DNA from: Chryseobacterium gleum
GTDB lineage: Bacteria > Bacteroidota > Bacteroidia > Flavobacteriales_D > Crocinitomicaceae
NCBI GenBank assembly: GCA_945897565.1
Contig: CAMDFN010000007.1
Span: 34,957 to 98,956, forward strand
Direction of reading: 5' to 3'
DNA length: 64,000 nt
This document shows, in pieces, positions 11,629 to 20,835 of the stretch. The stretch's first letter is position 1; each line of letters opens with the position of its first letter. The position numbers and the translations under genes are program-made. A model generated the notes under the pieces. The model did not search any database and had not been told where the DNA came from. It was given only the letters and a program-made list of their open reading frames with translations.

Positions 11629-13278
11629 ATGGAATTTGATTTACCCAAACACGACACCCCTCAAGCCGCTTCTATCATTAAAGTGATAGGCGTTGGCGGC
11701 GGCGGCTCAAATGCCGTCAACCACATGTATTTACAAGGCATCGCCGGCGTAGATTTTATCGTTTGCAACACCGATTGCCAAGCGCTTGATCTTTCACCAG
11801 TTCCGCACAAAATACAATTGGGTCCGAACCTGACTGAAGGTCGTGGCGCAGGCATGATTCCTGATGTGGGCATGAATGCCGCCATGGAAAACATCCAAGA
11901 AATCCGTGAACTACTTTCCAAAGACACCAAAATGGTTTTTGTAACTGCCGGAATGGGTGGGGGCACAGGAACAGGTGCTGCGCCAGTGATTGCACAGGTT
12001 GCCAAAGACCTCGGTATTTTAACGGTAGGTATTGTTACTGTTCCGTTTAATTTTGAAGGTCGCAAAAGACGCCAACAAGCCGAAGAAGGTTTGGAGCGCA
12101 TGCGCCAAAATGTAGATACCTTACTGATCATCAACAACGAACGTTTGCGCGAGTTTGGCAAGAACATGTCTCTGTCTGAGGCCTTTTCTCATGCCGACGA
12201 CGTATTAACGGTTGCCGCAAAAGGCATTGCAGAAGTGATTTCCGTCACTGGCGCCATAAACGTAGACTTCAACGATGTCAATACAGTCATGCGCAATTCA
12301 GGCCATGCCATTATGGGAAGCGCTCTTGCTTCAGGTGAAGACCGCGCAGTTGTTGCCGTTAAAAATGCACTCAATTCGCCCTTACTCTACGACAACGACA
12401 TCAACGGCGCACGTTATGTCTTGCTCAACATCTCTTACGGTGAGCGCGAAGTCATGATGGACGAAATCACCGACATCACCGATTATATCCAAGAAGCAGC
12501 AGGCTCTACAGCAGACGTCATTTGGGGTCATGGCCACGATGCATCTCTCGGAGACCAACTCAGCCTTACAATTATTGCAACTGGTTTTAGTTCGTCACCT
12601 TTAACTGGTTTTGAAAAAAGCCCTGAGCGCACTGTAGTCGATCTTGAAGAAGATAAAAAGCAACAAATCACCTCACCGCTCAGTTCTCCTTTTGAGACTA
12701 TTGCTTCAGCTCCTGTTGCGCACATCACAGAAGAGCCCTTCATGAAGCAAGTTGAGGCTCCGCTTGCCAATCCTTTTCAAGTTCAAGAAACACCCATAGA
12801 CGCCGTTGCGGCGAGTCCCAAAACTACTTTCAACCTTTATGATGAACAAGAACAAGTAGTTTCTTCTACTCAAACTTCTATGAGCTGGGAAGTATTTGAT
12901 GTGCAAGCAGACGCTATTGCGCCAGTATCTGCAGCGCCAACGCCTATTCAAGATGAAGTGGTAAAGCACGTTTTAGAAGATGACAGCCAGCAGCACATTG
13001 AAATGGAAATGCCAAAGCGCGTATTGAGCCCAGAAGAACAACAGCGCAAGAATCAAGAGCGCGTTTCGCGCATTCAAGAATTTACATCTAAGCTCAAAAA
13101 GCCAGATGGTTTATTAGAGTTTGAAAACGAGCCAGCATTTGTGCGCAGAAATATCCAATTACAGCAGCAAGAACCTAGTTCGCAAGATGCCATTTCGCGT
13201 TTTGGAATTGGTAAAGATGCCCATGGAAATAGCACTTTGCGCAGTACTAATAACTTCCTTCACGACAACGTCGACTGA
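11629..13278 (+). CDS. ftsZ: Cell division protein FtsZ
   Basis: GVGGGGSNAVNHM, GMGGGTGTGAAPVIA tubulin signature; ATG 11629 (MEFDLPKHD) preferred over track start; C-terminal STLRSTNNFLHDNVD. Confidence 0.96.
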   Translation: MEFDLPKHDTPQAASIIKVIGVGGGGSNAVNHMYLQGIAGVDFIVCNTDCQALDLSPVPHKIQLGPNLTEGRGAGMIPDVGMNAAMENIQEIRELLSKDTKMVFVTAGMGGGTGTGAAPVIAQVAKDLGILTVGIVTVPFNFEGRKRRQQAEEGLERMRQNVDTLLIINNERLREFGKNMSLSEAFSHADDVLTVAAKGIAEVISVTGAINVDFNDVNTVMRNSGHAIMGSALASGEDRAVVAVKNALNSPLLYDNDINGARYVLLNISYGEREVMMDEITDITDYIQEAAGSTADVIWGHGHDASLGDQLSLTIIATGFSSSPLTGFEKSPERTVVDLEEDKKQQITSPLSSPFETIASAPVAHITEEPFMKQVEAPLANPFQVQETPIDAVAASPKTTFNLYDEQEQVVSSTQTSMSWEVFDVQADAIAPVSAAPTPIQDEVVKHVLEDDSQQHIEMEMPKRVLSPEEQQRKNQERVSRIQEFTSKLKKPDGLLEFENEPAFVRRNIQLQQQEPSSQDAISRFGIGKDAHGNSTLRSTNNFLHDNVD

Positions 13279-13280
13279 TC

Positions 13281-13733
13281 ATGACTTTTACCGAACGCAT
13301 TAACCTAGATATCAAAAACGCCATGCTTGCTCGTGAAAAAGAGAAGCTTGCCGCGCTGCGCGATATCAAATCCAAACTTTTGCTCGAAGCTACCTCTGGT
13401 GCTGACGCCGGGGTTTCTGAAGAAACTGCAATTAAAATCTGCATGAAGCTTCACAAACAACGCATGGAGACTTACGCGCTCTACCAAGCCCAGCAGCGCG
13501 AAGACCTTGCAGCCGAAGAATTATTTCAAGCTGAGGTTATCGAGGCGTATTTGCCAAAAATGCTCACCGAAGATGAAATTCGTGCCGAAGTACAAGCTGC
13601 CGTCATCCAAACAGGGGCAAATGGTCCACAAGATATGGGCAAAGTAATGGGTGTGTTGTCAGGTAAATTAGCGGGTAAAGCCGACGGTAAAGTCATCGCT
13701 GCGCTTGTCAAGGAGACGCTTGCCAACTCATGA
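13281..13733 (+). CDS. GatB/YqeY domain protein
   Basis: LNLDIKNAMLAREKEKLAALRDIKS-like YqeY sequence, GKVMGVLSGKLAGKADGKVI. Confidence 0.88.
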   Translation: MTFTERINLDIKNAMLAREKEKLAALRDIKSKLLLEATSGADAGVSEETAIKICMKLHKQRMETYALYQAQQREDLAAEELFQAEVIEAYLPKMLTEDEIRAEVQAAVIQTGANGPQDMGKVMGVLSGKLAGKADGKVIAALVKETLANS

Positions 13734-14311
13734 AAGCAGCTTTAGTTCAACTCATCAGAACCCTCAACGCCAGAGGTTGGTCACCAGCTACCTCGACTAA
13801 TTATTCTTTTATAGACGAACACCAACAATGTTGGGTCTCTCGATCTGGAGTCAATAAAGCTGAGTTTACAGAACAAGACTTCATGAGCATCGATGGTAAT
13901 GGCATCGGATCGGGTATGTTTCACGGTGTCAAACCTTCAGACGAAACCCAAATACATCTCTGGATTTACCAACATTTTCCCGAGGCCAAGGTTATTTTGC
14001 ACAGCCACGGTAAATATCCGGTCTTGATTTCTCAGTTTAACGAAGATTTCTTTCCTGTTCAGGGTTATGAAATCCAGAAAGGCTTCAAGGGCTGTACCAA
14101 CCACCTCGAGAGCTTGCAAATCCCAATCATTGACAACCAGCAAGATATGGCTGAGCTCTGCACATCTTTAGACGCTAGGCAAACTGATATGCAACAACAT
14201 TGCTTTATCATTGCGGGCCATGGTACCTATGCTTGGGGAGACACCCTTTTTGCTGCCCAGAGGCATCTCGAAACCCTAGATTATCTTTGTGAGTGTGAAT
14301 TTTTACTCTAA
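13730..14311 (+). CDS. mtnB: Methylthioribulose-1-phosphate dehydratase (class II aldolase fold)
   Basis: NARGWSPATSTNYSF, HSHGKYPVLIS, AGHGTYAWG; adjacent to mtnD and mtnC. Confidence 0.88.
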   Translation: MKAALVQLIRTLNARGWSPATSTNYSFIDEHQQCWVSRSGVNKAEFTEQDFMSIDGNGIGSGMFHGVKPSDETQIHLWIYQHFPEAKVILHSHGKYPVLISQFNEDFFPVQGYEIQKGFKGCTNHLESLQIPIIDNQQDMAELCTSLDARQTDMQQHCFIIAGHGTYAWGDTLFAAQRHLETLDYLCECEFLL

Positions 14312-14314
14312 AAA

Positions 14315-14860
14315 ATGGCTATTCTATTTATTCCGGATCAAGGTGTTCAAATCAATGGAGCCTTAGAAATCAAAACTTTTTTAACTCAATACGGTATCTT
14401 TTTTGAGCAATGGGAATGTCCGGTTGAATTCAAGGCCAGCGCCAGTCAAGAAGATATTTTAGCGGCATATACCAAAGATTTAAAACCCTTTATGGATAAC
14501 GGAGGCTATCAATCAGCCGACGTCATTTCTATCAATGCACTCACGCCCAATTACGACCAAATCCGAGCCAAATTCTTGGCTGAACATATCCATGATGAAG
14601 ATGAAATCCGCTTTTTCGTCGATGGTCAGGGCTTGTTTTGGTTTCATTTGAATGGTGCACCCATCTTCAATGTGCTTTGCCAACGCGGAGACCTCATCAG
14701 TGTACCGGCAGGCACCAAACATTGGTTTGATGCGGGCCCTGAACATCCATTTGTAAAAGCAATCCGCATCTTTACCGATATGTCCGGTTGGACACCTCAC
14801 TATACGCAATCTGGTATCGAAGACAATTACCTACATTTTAAAGCACCACATTTTGGATAA
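14315..14860 (+). CDS. mtnD: Acireductone dioxygenase
   Basis: HIHDEDEIRFFVDGQGLFWFHL cupin, VPAGTKHWFDAGP. Confidence 0.93.
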   Translation: MAILFIPDQGVQINGALEIKTFLTQYGIFFEQWECPVEFKASASQEDILAAYTKDLKPFMDNGGYQSADVISINALTPNYDQIRAKFLAEHIHDEDEIRFFVDGQGLFWFHLNGAPIFNVLCQRGDLISVPAGTKHWFDAGPEHPFVKAIRIFTDMSGWTPHYTQSGIEDNYLHFKAPHFG

Positions 14861-15536
14861 GCAAATCAAATATATCCTCACTGATATCGAAGGCACAACC
14901 AGCTCTATACATTTTGTTTATGAGGTCTTGTTCCCCTATTTTCGGGAGCATCTCAATGACCTCACCCAACATGCGCAGAACAATGAGGTCAAGCAGGCGT
15001 TTTCAGAAATCATAGAAATAGCAGCAAAGGAAGAGGGGATACACCTCACTACAACAGAAGATGTTTTGGCTTGTCTTAAACAATGGAGTGAAGAGGACCG
15101 CAAGCTCACGCCACTCAAGGCCGTTCAGGGAATCATCTGGAAAAGCGGTTATGAATCTGGACAAATCACTGGGCATGTTTATGAAGACGTTCCCACTGCA
15201 CTCAATCAATGGCGCGCACTCGGCTTAAAAATAGGCGTGTTTTCTTCGGGTTCAGTGTCGGCTCAAAAATTATTATTCAAGTACAGCGATTTCGGCGATT
15301 TATCGAATCATTTTTCGAATCATTTTGATACCACTACAGGTCCTAAAAAAGAGATAGAGACCTATCTCAAGATCACTCAGCTCTTGGGGTTGGCACCAGA
15401 ACAAATCTTGTTCTTATCAGATATAACTGACGAACTCACTGCTGCGGCAGCAGCAGGTTTACAAACGACCCAACTTGTTCGGCCGGGGGCAAGCGCCAAT
15501 TGGCCCAGTACGGCCCAACACTTTTTGGAAATATAA
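14853..15536 (+). CDS. mtnC: Enolase-phosphatase E1 (MtnC)
   Basis: ILTDIEGTTSSIHFVYEVLFPYF, SSGSVSAQKLLF, FLSDITDEL; likely TTG start overlapping the mtnD stop. Confidence 0.93.
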   Translation: MDKQIKYILTDIEGTTSSIHFVYEVLFPYFREHLNDLTQHAQNNEVKQAFSEIIEIAAKEEGIHLTTTEDVLACLKQWSEEDRKLTPLKAVQGIIWKSGYESGQITGHVYEDVPTALNQWRALGLKIGVFSSGSVSAQKLLFKYSDFGDLSNHFSNHFDTTTGPKKEIETYLKITQLLGLAPEQILFLSDITDELTAAAAAGLQTTQLVRPGASANWPSTAQHFLEI

Positions 15537-15550
15537 AATGTATACACACA

Positions 15551-15580
15551 AAAAAAGCCACTCCGAGAAGTGGCTTTTTT
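15551..15580. terminator. Bidirectional intrinsic terminator between mtnC and the DUF1573 gene
   Basis: AAAAAAGCCACT-CCGAGA-AGTGGCTTTTTT perfect 12-bp stem with A and T tracts. Confidence 0.9.
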
Positions 15581-15606
15581 GATGTTTAAAAATCTTAGTT
15601 GTTGGC

Positions 15607-16050
15607 TTAATTGTTAGTGGGCGCACCGGTATTGTTAACGGGCATTCCGCTCTCTGGAGCTGGGCCAACTTCACCTTTAATGCGGATCACTTTGTTGGGC
15701 TCGTTGAGTGCATTAGAGGTAATGGTAACACTCTTGTTGATTGGACCCGGACGATTGGTATCGTATTTTACACGGATAGAACCTTTTGCACCTGGTGCAA
15801 TTGGCTCTTTGGGCCATTCAGGAACAGTACAACCGCAAGATCCTTTTGCGTTCGAGATGATCAAAGGCTCATCACCGGTATTTTTGAATTCAAAAGAACA
15901 GTAAGGCTCACCACCATATTTGATGTTTCCGTAGTCGTGTACCTCTTTGCTGAATTCAATTTTAGCACCTTTTTCAATTTGTGCATTGATGCTGTTAAGG
16001 CCAAGTACAGCCATGAAAACAACACCAAAAGAAAGCAATAATTTTTTCAT
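15607..16050 (-). CDS. DUF1573 secreted protein
   Basis: Signal peptide; FEFKNTGDEPLIISNAKGSCGCTVPEWPKEPIAPG signature. Confidence 0.88.
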   Translation of the reverse strand: MKKLLLSFGVVFMAVLGLNSINAQIEKGAKIEFSKEVHDYGNIKYGGEPYCSFEFKNTGDEPLIISNAKGSCGCTVPEWPKEPIAPGAKGSIRVKYDTNRPGPINKSVTITSNALNEPNKVIRIKGEVGPAPESGMPVNNTGAPTNN

Positions 16051-16123
16051 AAGTATCAGTTTAACTTTCCGAAAGATAAGGAGCTTCTTTAGGTGTTTTT
16101 TGTATTTAACACTTCATTAACAT

Positions 16124-17131
16124 CTAGTCGCGCTTTAGCCAGCCGCGCTTGACAAAGAAAAGGAAAAGGCCTAAAGCCAAAGCAAACATAACACCTACAA
16201 CAGTATAATAACCATGCGGGTAGTCTAATTCAGGCATGTATTTGAAATTCATGCCATAAACACCAACAATAAATGTCAGCGGTATAAAAATGCTACTTAC
16301 GACGGTTAAAACTTTCATAATGTGGTTCATGCGTTGCCCTTGCACCGCATAGTATAGGTTGGCTAGTCCGTCTAAAATCTGTTTGTGTTCATCGATGTCT
16401 TCCATCAAACTTATACAACTGTTTCTTAGGTTTTTGTAGTAGTGCTGGTTGCTCGCTGCAATGAGCATATTGTCCATTGATTCAAGTGCAGCAAGCAAGT
16501 CTTTGATAGGTTGTACAATCCTGCGCATGCTAATGAGTTGCCTTTTTTGGTCTTCAATAGTGCGCAAAAGGTCGGCCTGCATTTTGGTGTGGATGCGTTG
16601 GTCTATGCGGTCAATTTCATCTGAAACGAGCGAGGCGCACTGAAACAATTCGTCTAGTAGGGTTTCGAGGAGGCGGAATAGCAAAAAATCAGCTTGTTGT
16701 GTTCTGATTTTACCTTTTGATTTCTCGATGCGCTCGCGCACTTCTCCAAAATGCAGCCCTTCATTGGTTTGAAACGAGAGTAAAAATTGTGAACCGAGTA
16801 CAAATGTAATTTGATCGGTTTGGTTGGCATTGAGGTTCGTATTTTGAAGTGTATGGAGCTGAAAAAGCAAATAATTAGGGTATTCTTCAACTTTAGCGCG
16901 TCGAAGCGGCAAGAAGATGCTTTCATAGCTTAGTTTGTCTATGCCTATCTTTTGGCAAATTCTTTCAATACTTGTGCGGTCTTCGAGGTCGTGAAAATTG
17001 AGCCAATAAACGTTGTCTTTATCGATGAGCTTTGGATCAAATTCATCGGCAAAATCGCTAGCTGATCCTTTTTTTACAGCAAAAAAATCATGACTGTATT
17101 GGTAGGCTTGTGCTTTTTGAGTTGGATTCAT
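16124..17131 (-). CDS. corA: Magnesium/cobalt transporter CorA
   Basis: C-terminal IPLTFIVGVYGMNFKYMPELDYPHGYY (GMN motif) and two TMs. Confidence 0.94.
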   Translation of the reverse strand: MNPTQKAQAYQYSHDFFAVKKGSASDFADEFDPKLIDKDNVYWLNFHDLEDRTSIERICQKIGIDKLSYESIFLPLRRAKVEEYPNYLLFQLHTLQNTNLNANQTDQITFVLGSQFLLSFQTNEGLHFGEVRERIEKSKGKIRTQQADFLLFRLLETLLDELFQCASLVSDEIDRIDQRIHTKMQADLLRTIEDQKRQLISMRRIVQPIKDLLAALESMDNMLIAASNQHYYKNLRNSCISLMEDIDEHKQILDGLANLYYAVQGQRMNHIMKVLTVVSSIFIPLTFIVGVYGMNFKYMPELDYPHGYYTVVGVMFALALGLFLFFVKRGWLKRD

Positions 17132-17258
17132 GTTGGTTTTTTGGCGTTAGTCCGCAACCCTTGCAATTGTCTTGCTGCTTAAAAAACAGCTGGTAAACGT
17201 GCCTCAGCAGGTAAATTCCTGCGGTGAGAATAAGTGCCAAGACCAAGATTTGTTGCAT
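17088..17258 (-). CDS. Small FeoB-associated Cys-rich membrane protein-like ORF (56 aa)
   Basis: Own translation: MQQILVLALILTAGIYLLRHVYQLFFKQQDNCKGCGLTPKNQHESNSKSTSLPIQS; single TM plus CxxC directly downstream of feoB; below the ORF-track length cut-off; overlaps the corA start by 44 nt. Confidence 0.7.
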   Translation of the reverse strand: MQQILVLALILTAGIYLLRHVYQLFFKQQDNCKGCGLTPKNQHESNSKSTSLPIQS

Positions 17259-17282
17259 GAGCGAAAGATAACGATAAAGTGC

Positions 17283-19223
17283 TTAAACCAACAGTTGAAA
17301 TACGATAAATGCACTCAAATACGCAACAATACCCATGAAAACAAGCTGTAGAAGTGGCCATTTCCAAGAATTGGTCTCGCGCTTCACTACAGCCAGTGTA
17401 GCCATACACTGCATAGCAAAAACATAAAATACGAGTAGCGAAGCACCGGTTGCTAGGCTATAGGTGGCTTGCCCCTTTTGGTTTTTTTCTTCTTTGAGTT
17501 TCTCGATCAAGCGTTTTTGAATATCGGCGTTGTCTCCAACTGCGTAAATAGTGGCCAATGAACCTACAAAAACTTCGCGAGCCGCAAATGAGCTCAGTAA
17601 GGCTATACCGATTTTCCAATCGTAACCAAGTGGTGCGATAGCGGGTTCCATCCATTTGCCAAAATGACCAATGTAGGATTCAGCAAGCAATACGCCGTTG
17701 TCGAGTTCTTGCTGTTTGGCTTGAGTGGCTTTTGTATAGGCGCGCTGTTGATGAAGTTCTTGAAGCGCTTTTTCTCTAGAAGCAGGGCCATAGGTGGCCA
17801 AAGCCCATAATATAATGGAAATAGCCACAATGATTTTTCCTGCATCGAAGACAAAAACCTTCACTTTTTCAAATACTGTGAAACCAACGTTTGCAAGTCT
17901 TGGTGTTTTGTAATCAGGGAGTTCCATGAGATGAAATCCAGGTGTGCGGCTCTTGACGAGTAACTTGAGCAATAAAGCGGTACCCAATGCAAACACAATA
18001 CCGAGCAGATACAAGCCGAACAAAACAAGCCCTTGCAGGTTCAAAAAGCCGCCAATATAGATTTTGGGAATCACCAAGCTGATCAGCAAAGTATAAACGG
18101 GTATTCTAGCTGAACAGCTCATAAACGGCGCCACCAAGATAGTGATCAGGCGTTCTTTCCAGTCCGAGATTGTTCTAGCCGACATAATACCAGGAATGGC
18201 GCAAGCTACGCTTGAGAGCAGCGGCACAACGCTTTTGCCATTGAGCCCAAACGGCCGCATCAGGCGGTCCATGATAAAGACAACTCGCGATAAATAGCCG
18301 CTTTCTTCTAAAAGCGAAATAAAGAAAAACAATATGGCAATTTGTGGCACAAATACCAAAACACCCCCAATTCCAGGAATCAGTCCTTGGGTAATGAGTT
18401 TGCTCAGTAATCCTTCAGGTAAATGAGCGGCTATCGCGCTACTCAAATGCACGAATTGTCCGTCGATGAAGTCCATCGGGATGCTTGCAAAACTGAAGAT
18501 GAACTGAAAAATAATGAGTAAAATCGCTGAAAAGATCAGGTAGCCAAATACGCGATGTGTCAAGATGCGGTCTAGGCGAGTAGACGGATTGACAACAACT
18601 CTTTTGGCATCAGATACAAGCCCCAATGCCCTGATTTTTTCCAGGCGTTCGTTGGAATTCTGCGTCTGTTCTGCGTCTGTTTGTAGCGTTTGAAAATTGT
18701 GGTCGTCGAAAGCGGTTCTTTCGCCGTTGTGAAGATGGTCAAGCGACTTTATGATACGGTCTTTACCGAGAGAAACCCGCGCATTGGCTGTCACGACTGT
18801 TGCTGCTGGAAAGTATTTTTGGAGTACATCGAGCTTGATTTCTAAGCCTTTTTGTTGGGCGCGGTCCCACATGTTGAGTACCAAAATGATCGGGAAACCG
18901 AGATCGTATAGCTGACTAAAAAATAAAAGATTGCGCTCCAAGTTGGCAGCATCTGCCACATAAATGATTGATTCGGGGTAATCGGGGTGGAGTGGGTTGC
19001 TGAGCACTTCTTTGACCACCTGCTCGTCTAAAGAACGCGCAAAAATACTGTAGGTGCCTGGGAAGTCGGTGAGTTGGTGTTGCCCTTGTGCAGTTTTGAA
19101 ACTCCCCCTTTTTTTATCGACAGTAACCCCCGGGAAGTTGCCCACTTGCTGGCGCAAGCCGGTCAGCATATTGAATATGGTGCTTTTTCCAGTATTTGGG
19201 TTGCCGAATAACGCGATTTTCAT
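17283..19223 (-). CDS. feoB: Ferrous iron transport protein B
   Basis: GNPNTGKSTIFNMLTG G1 motif, DFPGTYS, NMWD, multi-TM Gate domains. Confidence 0.96.
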   Translation of the reverse strand: MKIALFGNPNTGKSTIFNMLTGLRQQVGNFPGVTVDKKRGSFKTAQGQHQLTDFPGTYSIFARSLDEQVVKEVLSNPLHPDYPESIIYVADAANLERNLLFFSQLYDLGFPIILVLNMWDRAQQKGLEIKLDVLQKYFPAATVVTANARVSLGKDRIIKSLDHLHNGERTAFDDHNFQTLQTDAEQTQNSNERLEKIRALGLVSDAKRVVVNPSTRLDRILTHRVFGYLIFSAILLIIFQFIFSFASIPMDFIDGQFVHLSSAIAAHLPEGLLSKLITQGLIPGIGGVLVFVPQIAILFFFISLLEESGYLSRVVFIMDRLMRPFGLNGKSVVPLLSSVACAIPGIMSARTISDWKERLITILVAPFMSCSARIPVYTLLISLVIPKIYIGGFLNLQGLVLFGLYLLGIVFALGTALLLKLLVKSRTPGFHLMELPDYKTPRLANVGFTVFEKVKVFVFDAGKIIVAISIILWALATYGPASREKALQELHQQRAYTKATQAKQQELDNGVLLAESYIGHFGKWMEPAIAPLGYDWKIGIALLSSFAAREVFVGSLATIYAVGDNADIQKRLIEKLKEEKNQKGQATYSLATGASLLVFYVFAMQCMATLAVVKRETNSWKWPLLQLVFMGIVAYLSAFIVFQLLV

Positions 19224-19249
19224 GACTTAAAAAGCTAGTAAAATTTGCT

Positions 19250-19477
19250 TTAAGCCCGCTGTACTTCTACTTGCATGGCTTCTTCTTTGCGCATAGAGAT
19301 GATGTTGCCGTTGATTTCGTAGGCGATGGGGTCACCAAATGGTGCTTTGAAAATCGCTTTGATTTTTTGACCTTTAGTGAGGCCCATTTCTGTGAGTTTG
19401 GGTGCTATTGTGTTGTTGACAATAGCCGAAATTTCTACGAGCTCATTTAATAAAATGGAATCCAAAGTCTGTGACAT
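19250..19477 (-). CDS. feoA: Ferrous iron transport protein A (FeoA domain)
   Basis: MSQTLDSILLNELVEIS..LTEMGLTKGQKIKAIFKAPFGDPIAYEINGNIISMRKEEA; start trimmed from track 19555 to 19477. Confidence 0.88.
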   Translation of the reverse strand: MSQTLDSILLNELVEISAIVNNTIAPKLTEMGLTKGQKIKAIFKAPFGDPIAYEINGNIISMRKEEAMQVEVQRA

Positions 19478-19551
19478 GTGCAAATGTAAACTCATTAATA
19501 GAAAAACCACATACCATTTTTGTGGTATTTTGAATCTTTCTAAATAAAACA

Positions 19552-20835
19552 TCAAGATTTGGTCTGCAAAACCAAGCGAGCCGTGTTACGGGTCTGTTGG
19601 TTCACTAAATTGGTTTTGCCCGCACTCATTTGTGCAAGAATAGCATCGTTGTAATGGCGGATGGTCACGAGTTCTAAATTTTCGTTGTAGCGGATGTGAT
19701 AGCGCGCTCCAAGTGCGCGTTGTAAACCATCGACGTCCATTTTGTCGCGATCTATCAGGACCGAGAAATTGAGTGCTGAATTTTGCATCAGGTTGATATG
19801 CGCCTGCATGGTAGCGAGTGCCGCAAATATCTCAGCGAGTTGCTTTTCGGCAATAAAAGAAAAATCTTTGGAGCTAAAAGTCACTAAAACTTGGTTGAAC
19901 TTCACAATGTAGGAAGGAATCTGTGCATCGCGCTCCGCATTGGCAGAAATAGTGGTGCCCGGAGCTGCCGGATCAAGGAAAGAGCGCACATATAAAGGAA
20001 TATTTTTCTGTTGTAAAGGTTGCACAGTTTTGGGATGGATTACGCTTGCTCCATAGTAAGACAACTCAATGGCTTCTTTAAATGAGATTTGTGCAAGCAG
20101 CTGCGTGTTTTCAAAGTATTTTGGATCTGCATTGAGCATTCCCGGTACATCTTTCCAGATTGTGACGCTTTCGGCTTCGCAACAATAGGCCAATATACCA
20201 GCGCTGTAGTCCGAACCTTCTCGGCCAAGTGTTGTGGTAAAACCTTCGGCTGTATGGCCAATAAAACCTTGTGTAATTGCGATATCTACGCGTTCAAATA
20301 CTTGCTTAACGTTTTGTTGGCATAAATCGATGGTTTTTTTCCAGTCGACTTGTGCTTCTTGGTAATTGTTGTCTGTGCGGATGAGTACTTTGGCATCGAG
20401 CCAATAGCTGCTATAGCTTTGTTGGGTCAAATAAGCTGCCAGAATTTTACTTGAAATCAGTTCGCCGCAAGAAACGAGTTGGTCGTATTGAAATGAGCGG
20501 TTCTCTTCCAAAGGCTCGAAAAACAATTGAGCTATCTGTTCAAAGATGTCCTCGAGTTCTTGGTGAACTTGCATATGACTTTCGGCAAACAAGCCCCATA
20601 AAATTTCTTGATGATATGCTTTAAGATCGTCGAGTAGGCGTGAATAAATAGAATGATCTTGAGCATAAAGGGCACTGATCAGCTCCTCTAGTTTGTTGGT
20701 GGTTTTGCCCATTGCCGACACTACAACGAGTAGCTTTTGGTTGGGGTAGCGCGCTAAAATAGCGCTTACATTTTTGACAGCAGCGGCATCTTTTACCGAT
20801 GCGCCGCCAAATTTAAAAACCTTCATCTTAGGCAA
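19552..20835 (-). CDS. lysC: Aspartate kinase
   Basis: KFGGASVKDAAAVKNV, TTLGREGSDYSAGIL, VTIWKDVPGMLNADPK. Confidence 0.93.
   Translation of the reverse strand: MPKMKVFKFGGASVKDAAAVKNVSAILARYPNQKLLVVVSAMGKTTNKLEELISALYAQDHSIYSRLLDDLKAYHQEILWGLFAESHMQVHQELEDIFEQIAQLFFEPLEENRSFQYDQLVSCGELISSKILAAYLTQQSYSSYWLDAKVLIRTDNNYQEAQVDWKKTIDLCQQNVKQVFERVDIAITQGFIGHTAEGFTTTLGREGSDYSAGILAYCCEAESVTIWKDVPGMLNADPKYFENTQLLAQISFKEAIELSYYGASVIHPKTVQPLQQKNIPLYVRSFLDPAAPGTTISANAERDAQIPSYIVKFNQVLVTFSSKDFSFIAEKQLAEIFAALATMQAHINLMQNSALNFSVLIDRDKMDVDGLQRALGARYHIRYNENLELVTIRHYNDAILAQMSAGKTNLVNQQTRNTARLVLQTKS

Noticed and set aside
17179-17409. 76-aa minus-strand ORF in the feoB 3' region
   Set aside because: Out of frame with feoB and with the better-supported 56-aa ORF at 17088-17258
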